Shown here one piece after another: positions 1 to 9,238 of a DNA stretch of 64,000 bases. Location: assembly GCF_013385985.1 (NCBI RefSeq), contig NZ_JACAOY010000025.1, positions 1 to 64,000 of the forward strand, in the 5' to 3' direction. How positions within the stretch are numbered: the first letter of the stretch is position 1; every line of letters begins with the position of its first letter. The position numbers and the translations under genes are program-made. The stretch comes from Pseudomonas sp. B6002 (GTDB lineage Bacteria > Pseudomonadota > Gammaproteobacteria > Pseudomonadales > Pseudomonadaceae). The notes under the pieces are model-generated. The model was not told the origin of the DNA and made no database searches. It was given only the letters and a program-made list of their open reading frames with translations.

Positions 1-380
1 GCGAAGACGTGCTCTTCAGCCCACAACGCATGAGCCTGGGCGGGCAGTCGTCGATTCGTGGCTACAAGGACCAGACCCTCAGCGGCGACAGCGGCGGCTA
101 CTGGCGCAACGACCTGCGCTGGAGCCGCCCGGTGACCTGGGCCTGGCTGCAACCGGTGTTCAGCGAGTACGGCACCAGCCTCGGCTACGACCAGGGCGTG
201 ATCAGCCACGGCCGTTATAACGCCGAGCAGCATGGGCGCATGAGCAGCAACTCGGTCGACCTGTTTGCCCGCGGCCAGAACGTCGCCGCCACGGTGACCT
301 TCGCACACTCTTTGGAAAGACCGGGGCCGATCACCGAGCGTGAAGCGCCGATCTATTTCCGCCTGGATTTCTTCCTTTAA
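1..380 (+). CDS. TpsB/CdiB outer-membrane transporter, C-terminal part
   Basis: This is the C-terminal end of a ShlB/FhaC/CdiB-type two-partner-secretion transporter; the 5' part lies before the window. The readable frame begins at base 3. It contains LGGQSSIRGYK, which matches the conserved loop-6 motif (LGG..S.RGY) of TpsB barrels, and ends in alternating beta-strand residues with a terminal YFRLDFFL, as outer-membrane barrels do. Such proteins thread the partner TpsA protein across the outer membrane. The large TpsA gene starts 33 bases downstream on the same strand, so the two very likely form one operon. Family assignment is firm; the CdiB role is inferred from the neighbour. Confidence 0.9.
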   Translation, partial: EDVLFSPQRMSLGGQSSIRGYKDQTLSGDSGGYWRNDLRWSRPVTWAWLQPVFSEYGTSLGYDQGVISHGRYNAEQHGRMSSNSVDLFARGQNVAATVTFAHSLERPGPITEREAPIYFRLDFFL

Positions 381-413
381 ATTTTTACCGCCTTCTGGGC
401 ATCGAGACATCAC

Positions 414-3400
414 ATGGACGTTCGCCAGTTCGCCTTCCTTGCGCGCCAACCTTCTGCGGCCCTGAAAAGTCGTTCCAACTTCTTGGGGCTGCCCAAACGC
501 GGGTTGGCGTTGGTGTTGGCCAACGCCATGTTCTGGCAGCCGTTGCTGGCACAGGCGGACGGCATTGTGGTCAGCGCACCCGGCACCAGCCTGGGCCAGG
601 CAGCGAATGGCGTGCCCATCGTCAATATCGCGGCGCCCAATGCCAGCGGGCTGTCGCATAACCAGTTCAAGGACTACAACGTTGGCGCCAACGGGCTCAT
701 CCTTAACAACGCGACCAATCGGACCGAGTCCACGCAACTGGGCGGGATCATCCTTGGCAACTCGAACCTCAACGGTCGCGCCGCCAGCACCATCCTCAAT
801 GAAGTCAACGGTGGCAGCCCAAGCCAGCTTCGCGGCTACACCGAAGTGGCGGGGCAGTCGGCCCATGTGATCGTCGCCAACCCCTACGGCATCACCTGCA
901 ACGGCTGCGGCTTTATCAACACCCCACAGGCGACGCTGACCACGGGTAAGACGGTTATCGAGAACGGCCAGGTCAGCCGCTATCAAGTGGATAAGGGCAG
1001 TGTCTCCATCGAAGGCGCCGGGCTCAACGCCAACAATATCGACCGCTTCGAAATCATCACCCGCTCGGCCAAGCTCAATGCCGAGATCCAGGCCAAGAAC
1101 CTGGCGATCATCGCCGGCGCCAATGACGTCGATGCCAAGACCCTCAAAACCACGGCGCGTGCCGCTGACCCGGCGACCGCCCCTCAACTGGCCATCGACT
1201 CTTCAGCGTTGGGCGGTATGTATGCCGGCGCAATCAAGCTGGTCAGCAGTGAAGCCGGTGTGGGCGTAAAGCTCGACGGCAAGATGCTCGCCAGTGGCGG
1301 TGACATGCAACTGGATGCCAATGGTCATTTGAGTCTGGTGCAAGCCACCGCCGCCGAAGCGGTTGTCATCAAGGCACAGAGCCTGGACGCTCAGGGCAAG
1401 ATCTACGCCGGCACCCGCGTTGAAGCGACCACCCAAGGTACGTTGACCAATCGCAGCGCCATCGCTGCCCAAGACAGCGTTGCGCTGACCAGTGCGGGTC
1501 AGCTTGAAAACCTGGGCATGATCGAAGCCGGCGTTACCCCGGAGAACACCCGCAACCAGACGGGTGACGTGGTGCTCACCGCCAAGCGCATCGACAACCG
1601 TGGCCAGAGCGTTGTCGCCAGCCGCGACCTCAAGGCCACCGCTGCCGAAGCACTCGACAACCGGGCGGGTACGCTTTCAGCCAACGCCCGCCTGACGCTT
1701 GACGCGCAGGATCTGGACAACCGTGGCGGCACCTTGACGGGGCAGGGCGCGGTCAAGACCACCCTCAGCGGCACACTCGATAATCGAGACCAAGGCACAC
1801 TCGCCAGCGGCGGCGAGCAAACGTTGAACGCGGCGGCGGTAAAAAACACTGATGGCGTGATCAGCAGCCAGGACACGCTCGGCCTGGATGTAGCCAGCCT
1901 CGACAACACCAGCGGCAAGATCACCGCCCAAAACACCCTGACCCTTGATGGCACGACCATTGAAAACGCCAAGGGTCAGATCACCAGTCAGGGAGACATC
2001 CTCGCCACGGCCAAAACGTTCAGCCAGCAAGGCGGCAAGTTGATCAGCCAGGGCCAGCTCACCCTGGTAGCCGACACCCTCGATAACAGTCTTGACGGCT
2101 ACATCGCGTCCGCCAATGCCATGAGCCTTACGGCCCACCAGCAATTGATCAACACCGGCAAAGGCATTATCAGCACCCAGCAGGGCCTGACGATCAACGG
2201 CGGTGCGGTGGACAACACCACCGGCAGCCTGCTCAGCCAGAGCGGTATTACCGCTACGTTGAGCGAGGGGCTCAACAACCGAGACGGTAGCGTCATCACG
2301 CAAACAGGCGACCTCACGATTGATGCCGACGGCGTCGATAACCGTGGGGGCGTTTTGGCGAGTGTCGCGGGCAAACTCAAGACCACCCTGGCGTCTGTTT
2401 TGGATAACGGCAAGTCGCTCAGCACGCCCGGCGAGGCGGGGCTGATTCAGGCTCAGTCGCTCAACCTCGGTGCCCAGCAGGCCGTGCTCAACAACGGCGG
2501 CCAGGTGTCTGCCTTGAATGGCGATGCCCTGATCACCACCGCCACCCTCGACAACCAGGGCGGCGCCGTGCTGGCCAAGCAACAGCTGGTGGTGCGCGCT
2601 CACGACCTCAACAACACCCAGGGCCGCGCGGCCGGCGACGCCATCGATTTGGGCCTGACCGGCGCACTGAGCAACCAGTCAGGCCTTGTCGAGGGCAGCA
2701 GCGGTTTGCTGATCGACGCCGCCTCCATCAACAACCAGAACGGCAAGTTACGTTCCCTGGGCCAACAAGGCACCGCCAGCGTGGCCAGTGCGCAGTTGCT
2801 GGATAACCAGAGCGGCATGATCGAAGCGGCTAACCATGACGTCTCGTTGCGCATGGCCAGCTTCAATAACGCGGGGGGCAACATCCAGCACGTCGGCACC
2901 GGGACCTTTGGCGTCGATCTGGCGAAGTTCAGCAACATCGGCGGCAGCGTCGCCACTGCCGGCACACTGACCATCGATGCGGCCAAGTGGGATAACAGTA
3001 CCGACGTTCAAGCCGATGTACTGAACGTCACCGTAGGCCAGTTCAACCAGGCCGCTACCGGCAAGCTTGCCGCCAGCCAGCGCTTCACCGGTCAGGGCGA
3101 CACCTGGACCAATGCCGGGCGCATCACCAGCGGCGGGGCGTTCTCCCTGACCGCGACCAACGTCATCAACACCGGTACCCTCGGTGGTGCCGGCAAGGTG
3201 GATCTGAACGCCGAAGCCGTGCGCAACGACCACGGCCTGATCTTCAGCGGCACCGACATGGCGTTGCGCTTCAAGAACCTGACCAATTACTACGCCGATA
3301 TCTACAGCCTGGGCAGCCTGAGCATGATGGCTCGCGACGGCGTGGCACGTAGTGCGTCGTTGGAAAACATCTCCAGTCATATCGAAGCCACCGACGATGT

Positions 3401-6400
3401 TTTGGTGCGCAGCGACAGCGTGATCAACCGCAAGGACGTATTCAGCACGGTCGATGAGGCTGTCTCGGGCTACCTCAGCGTGACCTGTTACGACTGCGGT
3501 GGCGACCACCACAACGTCGACTATGTGGCACACGAAGTCTCCAAGAGTGTGGTGGCAACGGATTCGGCCAGTTCCTCGATCCAGAGTGGCGCCAAGCTGA
3601 CCGTCGACGGTTCAAGCGTGCTCAATAAATACAGCACCATGGCTTCGGGTGCCGACCTGGTGATCACCGCGGATAACTTCGCCAACATCGGCGCGACTAC
3701 CGGCACCAGCACGCGTACACGTACCTGGAACACAGGCCGCATAACTGACGGTACCGATGACCGCTTCCGTGCGAACTGGATCTACCCCTACAACGCACAA
3801 CCTAACCCCAAGGTGTTGCCGGTTGGCGCACTCAACTCCTTCAGCCTGGTAGGTGATACCACCACCGTTACCCCGGGCGATCCGATTGCCTCGGTAATTC
3901 AAGCGGGTGGCAACGTCAGTATCTTGGCTACCCAGCAGCTGGAAAACAGCAGCATCGTACAGTTCGCGCCGCCTACACCTGTTCCGGACAAAGGCGGCGC
4001 CACTGCGGTGACCAAACCCGCCGTGGTTGTGCTGAACCCGCAATTGCCACCCGACCTGGCGCAGCAACAAGTCAACCCGACCACCCTGCCAGGCTTCACG
4101 TTGCCGAGCGGTACGAATGGCTTGTTCCATGTGGTCGATAGCGCCGCTGCCGCCAAAAACAGCCAGGACCTGAGCAAGGCCAACATCCAGGGCTCGGACG
4201 CCAGTCGCGTAGTTGTTGGCCCTAAATACCTGGTCGAAACCAACTCTGCCTTTACCGACCTCAAGCAATTCATGAGCTCGGACTACCTGCTCGGCCACCT
4301 CGGCTATGACCCCGAAACCAGCTGGAAACGCCTGGGTGACGGCCTTTATGAACAGCGCCTGATCCAACAAGCCGTTACTGCCCGAACCGGCCAACGTTTC
4401 ATCGCTGGCCAGACCACCGATGAAGGCATGTTCAAGTACCTGATGAACAATGCCATTGCCAGCAAGGATCAACTCAACCTTTCCGTGGGTGTAAGCCTCA
4501 CCTCACAACAAGTCGCCGCACTGACCCACGACATCGTCTGGATGGAAGACCAGGTGGTCAATGGTGAACACGTGTTGGTGCCCGTGTTGTACATGGCCCA
4601 GGCGAACAATCGCCTGACGGCGGATGGCGCGCTGATTCAAGGCAAGGATGTGACGCTGATTGCCGGTGCGGACTTGAAGAACGCCGGGACCTTGCGCGCC
4701 AGTGAAAGCCTGTCCGCAGCGGCGGGCGGCAATCTGGTGAATACACGCCTGGCTGAGGCTGGTGAAAAGCTCAAGTTGATCGCAGGCAAGGACCTGGTGA
4801 ACATGCAGGGCGGCATCCTCAAGGGCAAGAATGTTGAGCTGAGCACGTTGACCGGCGATATCCGCAACGACCGGACCATCACCACGATCGAGAACAGTGG
4901 GAAGGGTTTCAGCTCCAAGACTGCAGTCGTAGATAGCGCTGCGAGCATTGAAGCTGGAAACAACCTGACGATGCATGCCGCTCGCGACCTGCTGAACGTG
5001 GGCGGGGCCATTACGGCAGGCAAGAGCGCGTCGTTGAGCGCGGGTAACGATGTTGTTATCGCGGCGGCTCGCGAAGAAACCGGGTCGATGCGCCAGGACA
5101 AACGGCATTTCTGGGATCAAAGCCAGACGGTGCAGCACGCCAGTGAGATCAAGGTCGGTGAAGATCTTGAGGTTAATGCGACGAATGAACTGACGATGGT
5201 TGCCAGTCATATTAAAGCCGGTGGCGACGTCAACTTATCAGGCACTGACGTGAGCCTCCTCGCGGCTGCCAACGAGGAGTCGAGCGAATATCGCTACAAG
5301 CGTAGCGGCAAGAAGATCAACCAGGAAGAAGAGCATGCTCGGCAGCAGGGCACAACGATTGAGGCCGGTGGGGATGTAAAAGTCGCTGCGCTGCACGATG
5401 TGACGATGGTCTCCAGCAAGATCGACGCCGGAAATGAGGCCTACCTGGCTGCCGGGAACAAGTTGAATTTGTTGGCAGAGCTCAACCGCGACTACTCCCT
5501 CTATGACATGACCAAAAAAGGCAGTTGGGGGAGCAATGCGGCGAAACGCGATGAGGTAACGCAGCACACGAACTTCGGGAGTGAAATCAAGACGGGTGGC
5601 AATCTCACACTCAAAAGTGGCGGCGATCAACGTTACCAAGTGGCAACCCTGGACAGCGGTAAGGACCTGACGCTGGATAGCGGTGGCCGCATCGTGTTCG
5701 AGGGTGTGAAGGACTATCACGACGAGAGCCATACCAAGAGCAAGGGCGACTTGGCTTGGTACAAGATGAAGGGCGAAGGAAAGACAGACGAGACGCTGCG
5801 GCAAAGCGCCTTGATTGCTCAGGGTAAGTTGGTGATCAAGGCTGTTGAAGGCGTTCGAATCGACATCAAACAAGTCGACCAGCAAAGCGTCAGTCAAACC
5901 ATTGATGCGATGGTTCAAGCCGACCCGAATCTCGCCTGGATGAAGCAAGCAGAAGCGCGTGGCGACATCGATTGGCGACAGGTCAAGGAAATTCACAATA
6001 GCTTCAAGTACGAGTCTTCCGGGTTGGGGGCGGGGGCGAAGATCGCCATCGCAATCTTGATGTCGTTCATCATGGGCCCTGCAGGTTTCGGGTTGCAGGG
6101 CGCCAACTTGGCCGTGGCGACAAGCCTGGGGACAACTGCTGTCACGAGCACCATCAACAACAAGGGCAATCTTGGGTTGGCGGTGAAAGAAACGTTCAGT
6201 GCGGGCAGCTTGAAAAACGCTGCTGTTGCGGGCGTGACGGCGGGTCTAATCGACTACGCAGACACGAAGTGGTTTTCCGATGCGAGTGGAGCGACTAATG
6301 GCGGCTCAACAGTTGTCTCCAGCGGGCCGATACAGAATCCTGGCTACGCCTCAAGCATGCTCAAACCGGAAAACTGGGCCGATACTCTCCTGAGAAGTGG

Positions 6401-7520
6401 CACCCATGCACTCATCAACGGCAGCGTTTCTACAGTCATTACCGGCGGAAGCCTAGGTTCGAATCTGGGAGAGGCGTTCATTGGTGAAGGCATTGAGCTA
6501 GGTGCCGCAATCGGGAACAAGAAAATTGGTGACTTGGCGGCGAATCTGGACGTTGCCCCCAAGATAGCTGAGAAGCTGGTACTGCATGCGGCATTGGGTG
6601 GCCTGATCGCCAAGGCTCGCGGAGAGAGTTTTGCCAGTGGAGCAATTGCAGGCGGTGTGGCTCAAGGGCTGACACCCATTGCGAATGGCTTGTTGGCGGA
6701 GTATGTCAGCTCACGCTTTGAGGCGGCTGACCTAAGCGACGCGGGAAGCCAGCTGAAGATCGGAACAGCGCAGATCATTGGTTTGATTGCTGCGGGAGCC
6801 GCGGGTGGGAACCCGGCGACAGGTAGCCTGATTGGCGGCACGGCGGAAAAGTACAATGATCAGGGGTTTCACGATCCAACTGGATCATGGTTTGATGATA
6901 GCGGGGCGCCACTACAGCCAGCGACATCCGCAGTCGACGAGCTCAAAGCAGAGATATCTCTGTTTATATTGACTGGCCTTTTTCCGGAGTTGTTGGCGGT
7001 GAGGGCGGAAGGTTGGCTGGGGAGACTTACTGGAATGTTCAGTAAGTCTTCAGATGAAGCATTGGCTGGAGCGGGGACCAGGGCCGGTGCGGGTGGCGCG
7101 TCAGAGATTGGTGCGAATGCTGGCGGTGCAGTCGTCGGGGATACGGGAGCTGCCGCCGAGGAGGTAGTGGCCGGTGGAAAAGCTAGCGTGGATGCGCCCA
7201 AGGGTGGATTTGGGCCTACTTATCGGCCAGCAGATAGTGATCAGTTTGAAAAGATTCTGACTTCGTATTACGGTGCGGTTAAAACTGGTAGCAGGGTCGG
7301 AAACGGCGGATTGGCCGACGCTGTGCGTTATGAAAAAGCTACAGGCGAAATGTTATCTCCTGCTGGCCATGAGCAAAAGGCAATTGAGGTCAGCAATAGA
7401 TTAGGTGAGCTAGTTAGGAATGCCAATAATCAGCCGCCGGGCAAATATCCTTACAGTCAGCGGGATATTGATTTTGCTAAGCAATTAATTAAGGATCTTG
7501 ACAATGCTCTTGGCCGATGA
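414..7520 (+). CDS. cdiA: CdiA-like contact-dependent inhibition effector / filamentous hemagglutinin
   Basis: A 2368-residue TpsA protein. A long signal region ends near residue 49 (LLAQA). The TPS domain follows and contains NPYGITCNGCGFINTP, the NPYG-CxxC signature of CdiA/FHA proteins. From about residue 300 to 1500 there are many degenerate beta-helix repeats (LDNRGGTLT-like). A pretoxin, DUF637-like, glycine/alanine-rich helical region spans roughly residues 1870-2150. The last ~105 residues are the variable toxin; GGLADAVRYEKATGE, then GHEQKA, then a terminal DLDNALGR resembles from memory the Ntox28 (type 28) RNase family. No VENN motif is seen at the toxin boundary. The C-terminal coding DNA is more AT-rich than the rest, typical of exchangeable CdiA-CT modules. 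The partner transporter is upstream and the putative immunity gene overlaps the stop. Confidence 0.9.
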   Translation: MDVRQFAFLARQPSAALKSRSNFLGLPKRGLALVLANAMFWQPLLAQADGIVVSAPGTSLGQAANGVPIVNIAAPNASGLSHNQFKDYNVGANGLILNNATNRTESTQLGGIILGNSNLNGRAASTILNEVNGGSPSQLRGYTEVAGQSAHVIVANPYGITCNGCGFINTPQATLTTGKTVIENGQVSRYQVDKGSVSIEGAGLNANNIDRFEIITRSAKLNAEIQAKNLAIIAGANDVDAKTLKTTARAADPATAPQLAIDSSALGGMYAGAIKLVSSEAGVGVKLDGKMLASGGDMQLDANGHLSLVQATAAEAVVIKAQSLDAQGKIYAGTRVEATTQGTLTNRSAIAAQDSVALTSAGQLENLGMIEAGVTPENTRNQTGDVVLTAKRIDNRGQSVVASRDLKATAAEALDNRAGTLSANARLTLDAQDLDNRGGTLTGQGAVKTTLSGTLDNRDQGTLASGGEQTLNAAAVKNTDGVISSQDTLGLDVASLDNTSGKITAQNTLTLDGTTIENAKGQITSQGDILATAKTFSQQGGKLISQGQLTLVADTLDNSLDGYIASANAMSLTAHQQLINTGKGIISTQQGLTINGGAVDNTTGSLLSQSGITATLSEGLNNRDGSVITQTGDLTIDADGVDNRGGVLASVAGKLKTTLASVLDNGKSLSTPGEAGLIQAQSLNLGAQQAVLNNGGQVSALNGDALITTATLDNQGGAVLAKQQLVVRAHDLNNTQGRAAGDAIDLGLTGALSNQSGLVEGSSGLLIDAASINNQNGKLRSLGQQGTASVASAQLLDNQSGMIEAANHDVSLRMASFNNAGGNIQHVGTGTFGVDLAKFSNIGGSVATAGTLTIDAAKWDNSTDVQADVLNVTVGQFNQAATGKLAASQRFTGQGDTWTNAGRITSGGAFSLTATNVINTGTLGGAGKVDLNAEAVRNDHGLIFSGTDMALRFKNLTNYYADIYSLGSLSMMARDGVARSASLENISSHIEATDDVLVRSDSVINRKDVFSTVDEAVSGYLSVTCYDCGGDHHNVDYVAHEVSKSVVATDSASSSIQSGAKLTVDGSSVLNKYSTMASGADLVITADNFANIGATTGTSTRTRTWNTGRITDGTDDRFRANWIYPYNAQPNPKVLPVGALNSFSLVGDTTTVTPGDPIASVIQAGGNVSILATQQLENSSIVQFAPPTPVPDKGGATAVTKPAVVVLNPQLPPDLAQQQVNPTTLPGFTLPSGTNGLFHVVDSAAAAKNSQDLSKANIQGSDASRVVVGPKYLVETNSAFTDLKQFMSSDYLLGHLGYDPETSWKRLGDGLYEQRLIQQAVTARTGQRFIAGQTTDEGMFKYLMNNAIASKDQLNLSVGVSLTSQQVAALTHDIVWMEDQVVNGEHVLVPVLYMAQANNRLTADGALIQGKDVTLIAGADLKNAGTLRASESLSAAAGGNLVNTRLAEAGEKLKLIAGKDLVNMQGGILKGKNVELSTLTGDIRNDRTITTIENSGKGFSSKTAVVDSAASIEAGNNLTMHAARDLLNVGGAITAGKSASLSAGNDVVIAAAREETGSMRQDKRHFWDQSQTVQHASEIKVGEDLEVNATNELTMVASHIKAGGDVNLSGTDVSLLAAANEESSEYRYKRSGKKINQEEEHARQQGTTIEAGGDVKVAALHDVTMVSSKIDAGNEAYLAAGNKLNLLAELNRDYSLYDMTKKGSWGSNAAKRDEVTQHTNFGSEIKTGGNLTLKSGGDQRYQVATLDSGKDLTLDSGGRIVFEGVKDYHDESHTKSKGDLAWYKMKGEGKTDETLRQSALIAQGKLVIKAVEGVRIDIKQVDQQSVSQTIDAMVQADPNLAWMKQAEARGDIDWRQVKEIHNSFKYESSGLGAGAKIAIAILMSFIMGPAGFGLQGANLAVATSLGTTAVTSTINNKGNLGLAVKETFSAGSLKNAAVAGVTAGLIDYADTKWFSDASGATNGGSTVVSSGPIQNPGYASSMLKPENWADTLLRSGTHALINGSVSTVITGGSLGSNLGEAFIGEGIELGAAIGNKKIGDLAANLDVAPKIAEKLVLHAALGGLIAKARGESFASGAIAGGVAQGLTPIANGLLAEYVSSRFEAADLSDAGSQLKIGTAQIIGLIAAGAAGGNPATGSLIGGTAEKYNDQGFHDPTGSWFDDSGAPLQPATSAVDELKAEISLFILTGLFPELLAVRAEGWLGRLTGMFSKSSDEALAGAGTRAGAGGASEIGANAGGAVVGDTGAAAEEVVAGGKASVDAPKGGFGPTYRPADSDQFEKILTSYYGAVKTGSRVGNGGLADAVRYEKATGEMLSPAGHEQKAIEVSNRLGELVRNANNQPPGKYPYSQRDIDFAKQLIKDLDNALGR

Positions 7521-7875
7521 ATGTTTAAAAAGTTTTGTTTTGTGGCTGGTTTCTTCGTCTTTCCTTTCTGCCGAAGTTTTGGAGGGGTCATTGCAAGACC
7601 TAGGCGGGATGGATGGCATTATTGAAAATTCATATTATATATCTGCGTACGAGTCTTTAGGTCGGGCTCTGGTGCAAAGAAACTCATTTCAAAGTGTTTT
7701 AGAGTTTTTTCGAAGTTTTGAATTGGAGTTGAGTGTCTGTCCTGAGTATTTGTACTACTTCGTCGAGTCAATAGTTGATTGGTCTTTAGTTCGTGGTGAC
7801 CAGCTGGAAGAGCTAATAAGTGTGGCTCCTGAAAGTTATAAAGCATTTCTGCATAGAAGGTTTTCGCCGAGATAA
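7504..7875 (+). CDS. cdiI: Putative CdiI immunity protein
   Basis: A 123-residue, AT-rich gene whose ATG lies 17 bases inside the end of the CdiA-like gene, the usual coupling of cdiI to cdiA. A TTG two codons earlier is possible but ATG at 7504 is preferred. The protein is acidic and mostly helical (repeated EL/LE and FFRSFELEL stretches), with no signal peptide, as expected for a cytoplasmic immunity protein. No named family is recognised. The immunity role rests on position and size, which in this class are strong evidence; specificity for the Ntox28-like toxin is inferred. Confidence 0.75.
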   Translation: MLLADECLKSFVLWLVSSSFLSAEVLEGSLQDLGGMDGIIENSYYISAYESLGRALVQRNSFQSVLEFFRSFELELSVCPEYLYYFVESIVDWSLVRGDQLEELISVAPESYKAFLHRRFSPR

Positions 7876-7880
7876 TCTGA

Positions 7881-8048
7881 TTCGTTGCTGCAAAGGCGAA
7901 TACTGGCTTTTCCAAAACACTTAGGTTTAGTGTGGACTATGCCGGTAAAACTATTAATTTAAATCGCGGGGCTCAGGGGAACAAATGTGATGGTCATGGA
8001 GCGTATGCCGGTGCTCAGAATCCATTTCAAGGGAAAATTCCAGATTAA
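7881..8048 (+). pseudogene. Orphan toxin C-terminus fragment (displaced CdiA-CT remnant)
   Basis: Directly after the immunity gene there is an open stretch of 55 codons, without a usable ATG, between a TGA at 7878 and a TAA ending at 8048. It reads FVAAKANTG, SKTLRFSVDYAGKTINL, then GNKCDGHGAYAGAQNPF and GKIPD. The hydrophilic, globular-looking sequence and its place between cdiI and further small immunity-like genes fit the tail of an orphan cdiA-CT module left by toxin exchange. There is no start and no N-terminal half, so it is called a remnant. The toxin family is not recognised. Confidence 0.45.
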
Positions 8049-8548
8049 TGGCTGACCATATCTGTCCCCTTTTCCTACAGATCATTGATTTCCCCTGCTT
8101 TGACAAGCCAACCCAACCCGACTAACTTTCCTGGCGTGACGCATTCATGCGACCCACGCTATGCAGCAATCCTATTTCTGCGCCACATTTCGTCGTGGCC
8201 CCGGTGCGTCTAACAGCCAGCAAATGACTGTTAATCATTGGGTCCCTGGTTCGAGTCCACGTCGGGAAGCCAGACAGAGAAAGTCCTACAGAAGATGCAT
8301 GCTTTGTTTGCCTTGAACTTCGCACCCCTGTAGCAAGCGGGCCTGTCCCACGCGCTGCTGTGTGTCGGATAAATATGCTGGGCTTGAAACAGCGCGCCCG
8401 GGGCTCGGCCGCTCATTACGGTCTTAAGGATGCGCTACAATTTTGAATGAGGCGGCTTCTGGCTTGAGTATGATAAAACTCTACGATTCAGTCTGCCCGA
8501 ATTTAACATCGAGTTTATAGTTGGCCTGAGCAAGAAATAAGGAATTTT
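8049..8548. other. Gene-poor AT-mixed spacer
   Basis: Apart from the tRNA-Asn remnant, no supported gene was found here. Open frames on the minus strand around 8122-8416 are antisense readings of the tRNA remnant and its flank. A 12-base motif CGACTAACTTTC at 8119-8130 recurs at 9823-9834, bracketing the small-gene block. A degenerate REP-like string (GTAGCAAGCGGGCCTG) lies near 8327-8342. The spacer looks like scrambled debris from repeated module exchange. Confidence 0.5.
8219..8272 (+). pseudogene. 3' half of tRNA-Asn(GUU), decayed; possible attachment-site scar
   Basis: The stretch AGCAAATGACTGTTAATC continues with GGGTCCCTGGTTCGAGTCC and ends in GCCA. This matches the anticodon arm (GTT), variable loop, T arm and 3' end of bacterial tRNA-Asn. 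The D arm and 5' acceptor half are missing, and the T stem is damaged (CCTGG opposite CCACG), so it cannot be a working tRNA. 3'-end tRNA fragments are left when integrative elements insert at tRNA genes, and the surrounding DNA is an AT-rich toxin/immunity zone. Its identity is clear; the att-site reading is inference. Confidence 0.7.
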
Positions 8549-8866
8549 ATGCAAGTTGACCAGTTTTGTGATGAAATTAAGTCATTGTTGGATGATTTTA
8601 TGTTGGAGCGCTCGTCGTTTGCCAATGGAGAGTTTGGGGACCTTGAAAGAGTTGAGTTGGAAGGTCTGAACAAACTCGTAACCGTCGATTTTTGGTCTAA
8701 GGGGTGGATTGCTATCGATGTTTATGACTGCCCGAGTGAGCAGCAGATAATGAATGTGCTACTGTCCCCAGAGGAGGTAGGTTTTGTTTCTGAAGCGTTT
8801 GACAGGCTTATGAATATATTAGTGGCATCAAAGGGTAAGATTATCCATTTGAATTTGTTTGGTTGA
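8549..8866 (+). CDS. Small immunity-like hypothetical protein
   Basis: A 105-residue acidic protein starting at an ATG preceded by AAGGAA at a good distance. No signal peptide or membrane segment. Its features are GEFGDLERVELEGL, then VTVDFWSKGWIAIDVYDC, then a helical end (EEVGFVSEAFDRLMNIL). It is AT-rich compared with the flanking chromosome and lies downstream of the CdiA/CdiI pair and an orphan toxin fragment. That context suggests an immunity gene, either for the lost orphan toxin or a foreign one. No family is recognised by sequence alone. Confidence 0.6.
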   Translation: MQVDQFCDEIKSLLDDFMLERSSFANGEFGDLERVELEGLNKLVTVDFWSKGWIAIDVYDCPSEQQIMNVLLSPEEVGFVSEAFDRLMNILVASKGKIIHLNLFG

Positions 8867-8965
8867 AGGGTCGTAGCACTAAAAATACTTGTGTTTTTTT
8901 AGAAGGTGCGAGAGATGTGTGACAGTGTTTTATACTCCAACTCAACGCGCTAGAAAGGGGGCAGC

Positions 8966-9229
8966 ATGATTGATTCGATAACCGGCCAAAAAATATTACT
9001 GATCGAACACCCTACGTATGGTCCCTATGTTCGCGTGTCGAGCTACGAAGACAGTATGGATCTTGAAGACTTGCTAGATGACAAGTATTACGTATCTTAC
9101 TGGATCGGCAAGCCCAAAGACTTACAGTTTCTCGGAGGGGCTGAGTACTATTTTGGCCCGGTGGTAGATGTGGAAAAGCTGCAAGCAATACTTGACTTGA
9201 TCGATTCGGATTATCGCGAACTAAAATAG
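8966..9229 (+). CDS. Immunity-like small protein, paralogue 1
   Basis: An 87-residue protein with an ATG behind AGAAAGGGGGCAGC (strong ribosome site). Its core pattern is TYGPY near residue 17, then YYVSYWIGK, then a terminal helix VEKLQAILDLID. The next gene has the same three blocks at the same spacing, so the two are tandem duplicates. The gap between them is 9 bases, so they are probably co-transcribed. Family not recognised; an immunity role is inferred from the CDI-island position, size and acidity. Confidence 0.6.
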   Translation: MIDSITGQKILLIEHPTYGPYVRVSSYEDSMDLEDLLDDKYYVSYWIGKPKDLQFLGGAEYYFGPVVDVEKLQAILDLIDSDYRELK

Positions 9230-9238
9230 GGGGGGCGT

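Noticed and set aside
1677..4472. Several minus-strand frames of 100-300 codons inside the CdiA-like gene
   Set aside because: They mirror the beta-helix repeats of the sense gene and have no ribosome sites or domains.
8122..8416. Small minus-strand ORFs over the tRNA remnant
   Set aside because: The translated string PTWTRTRDPMIN is the well-known antisense reading of a tRNA, often misannotated as a protein.
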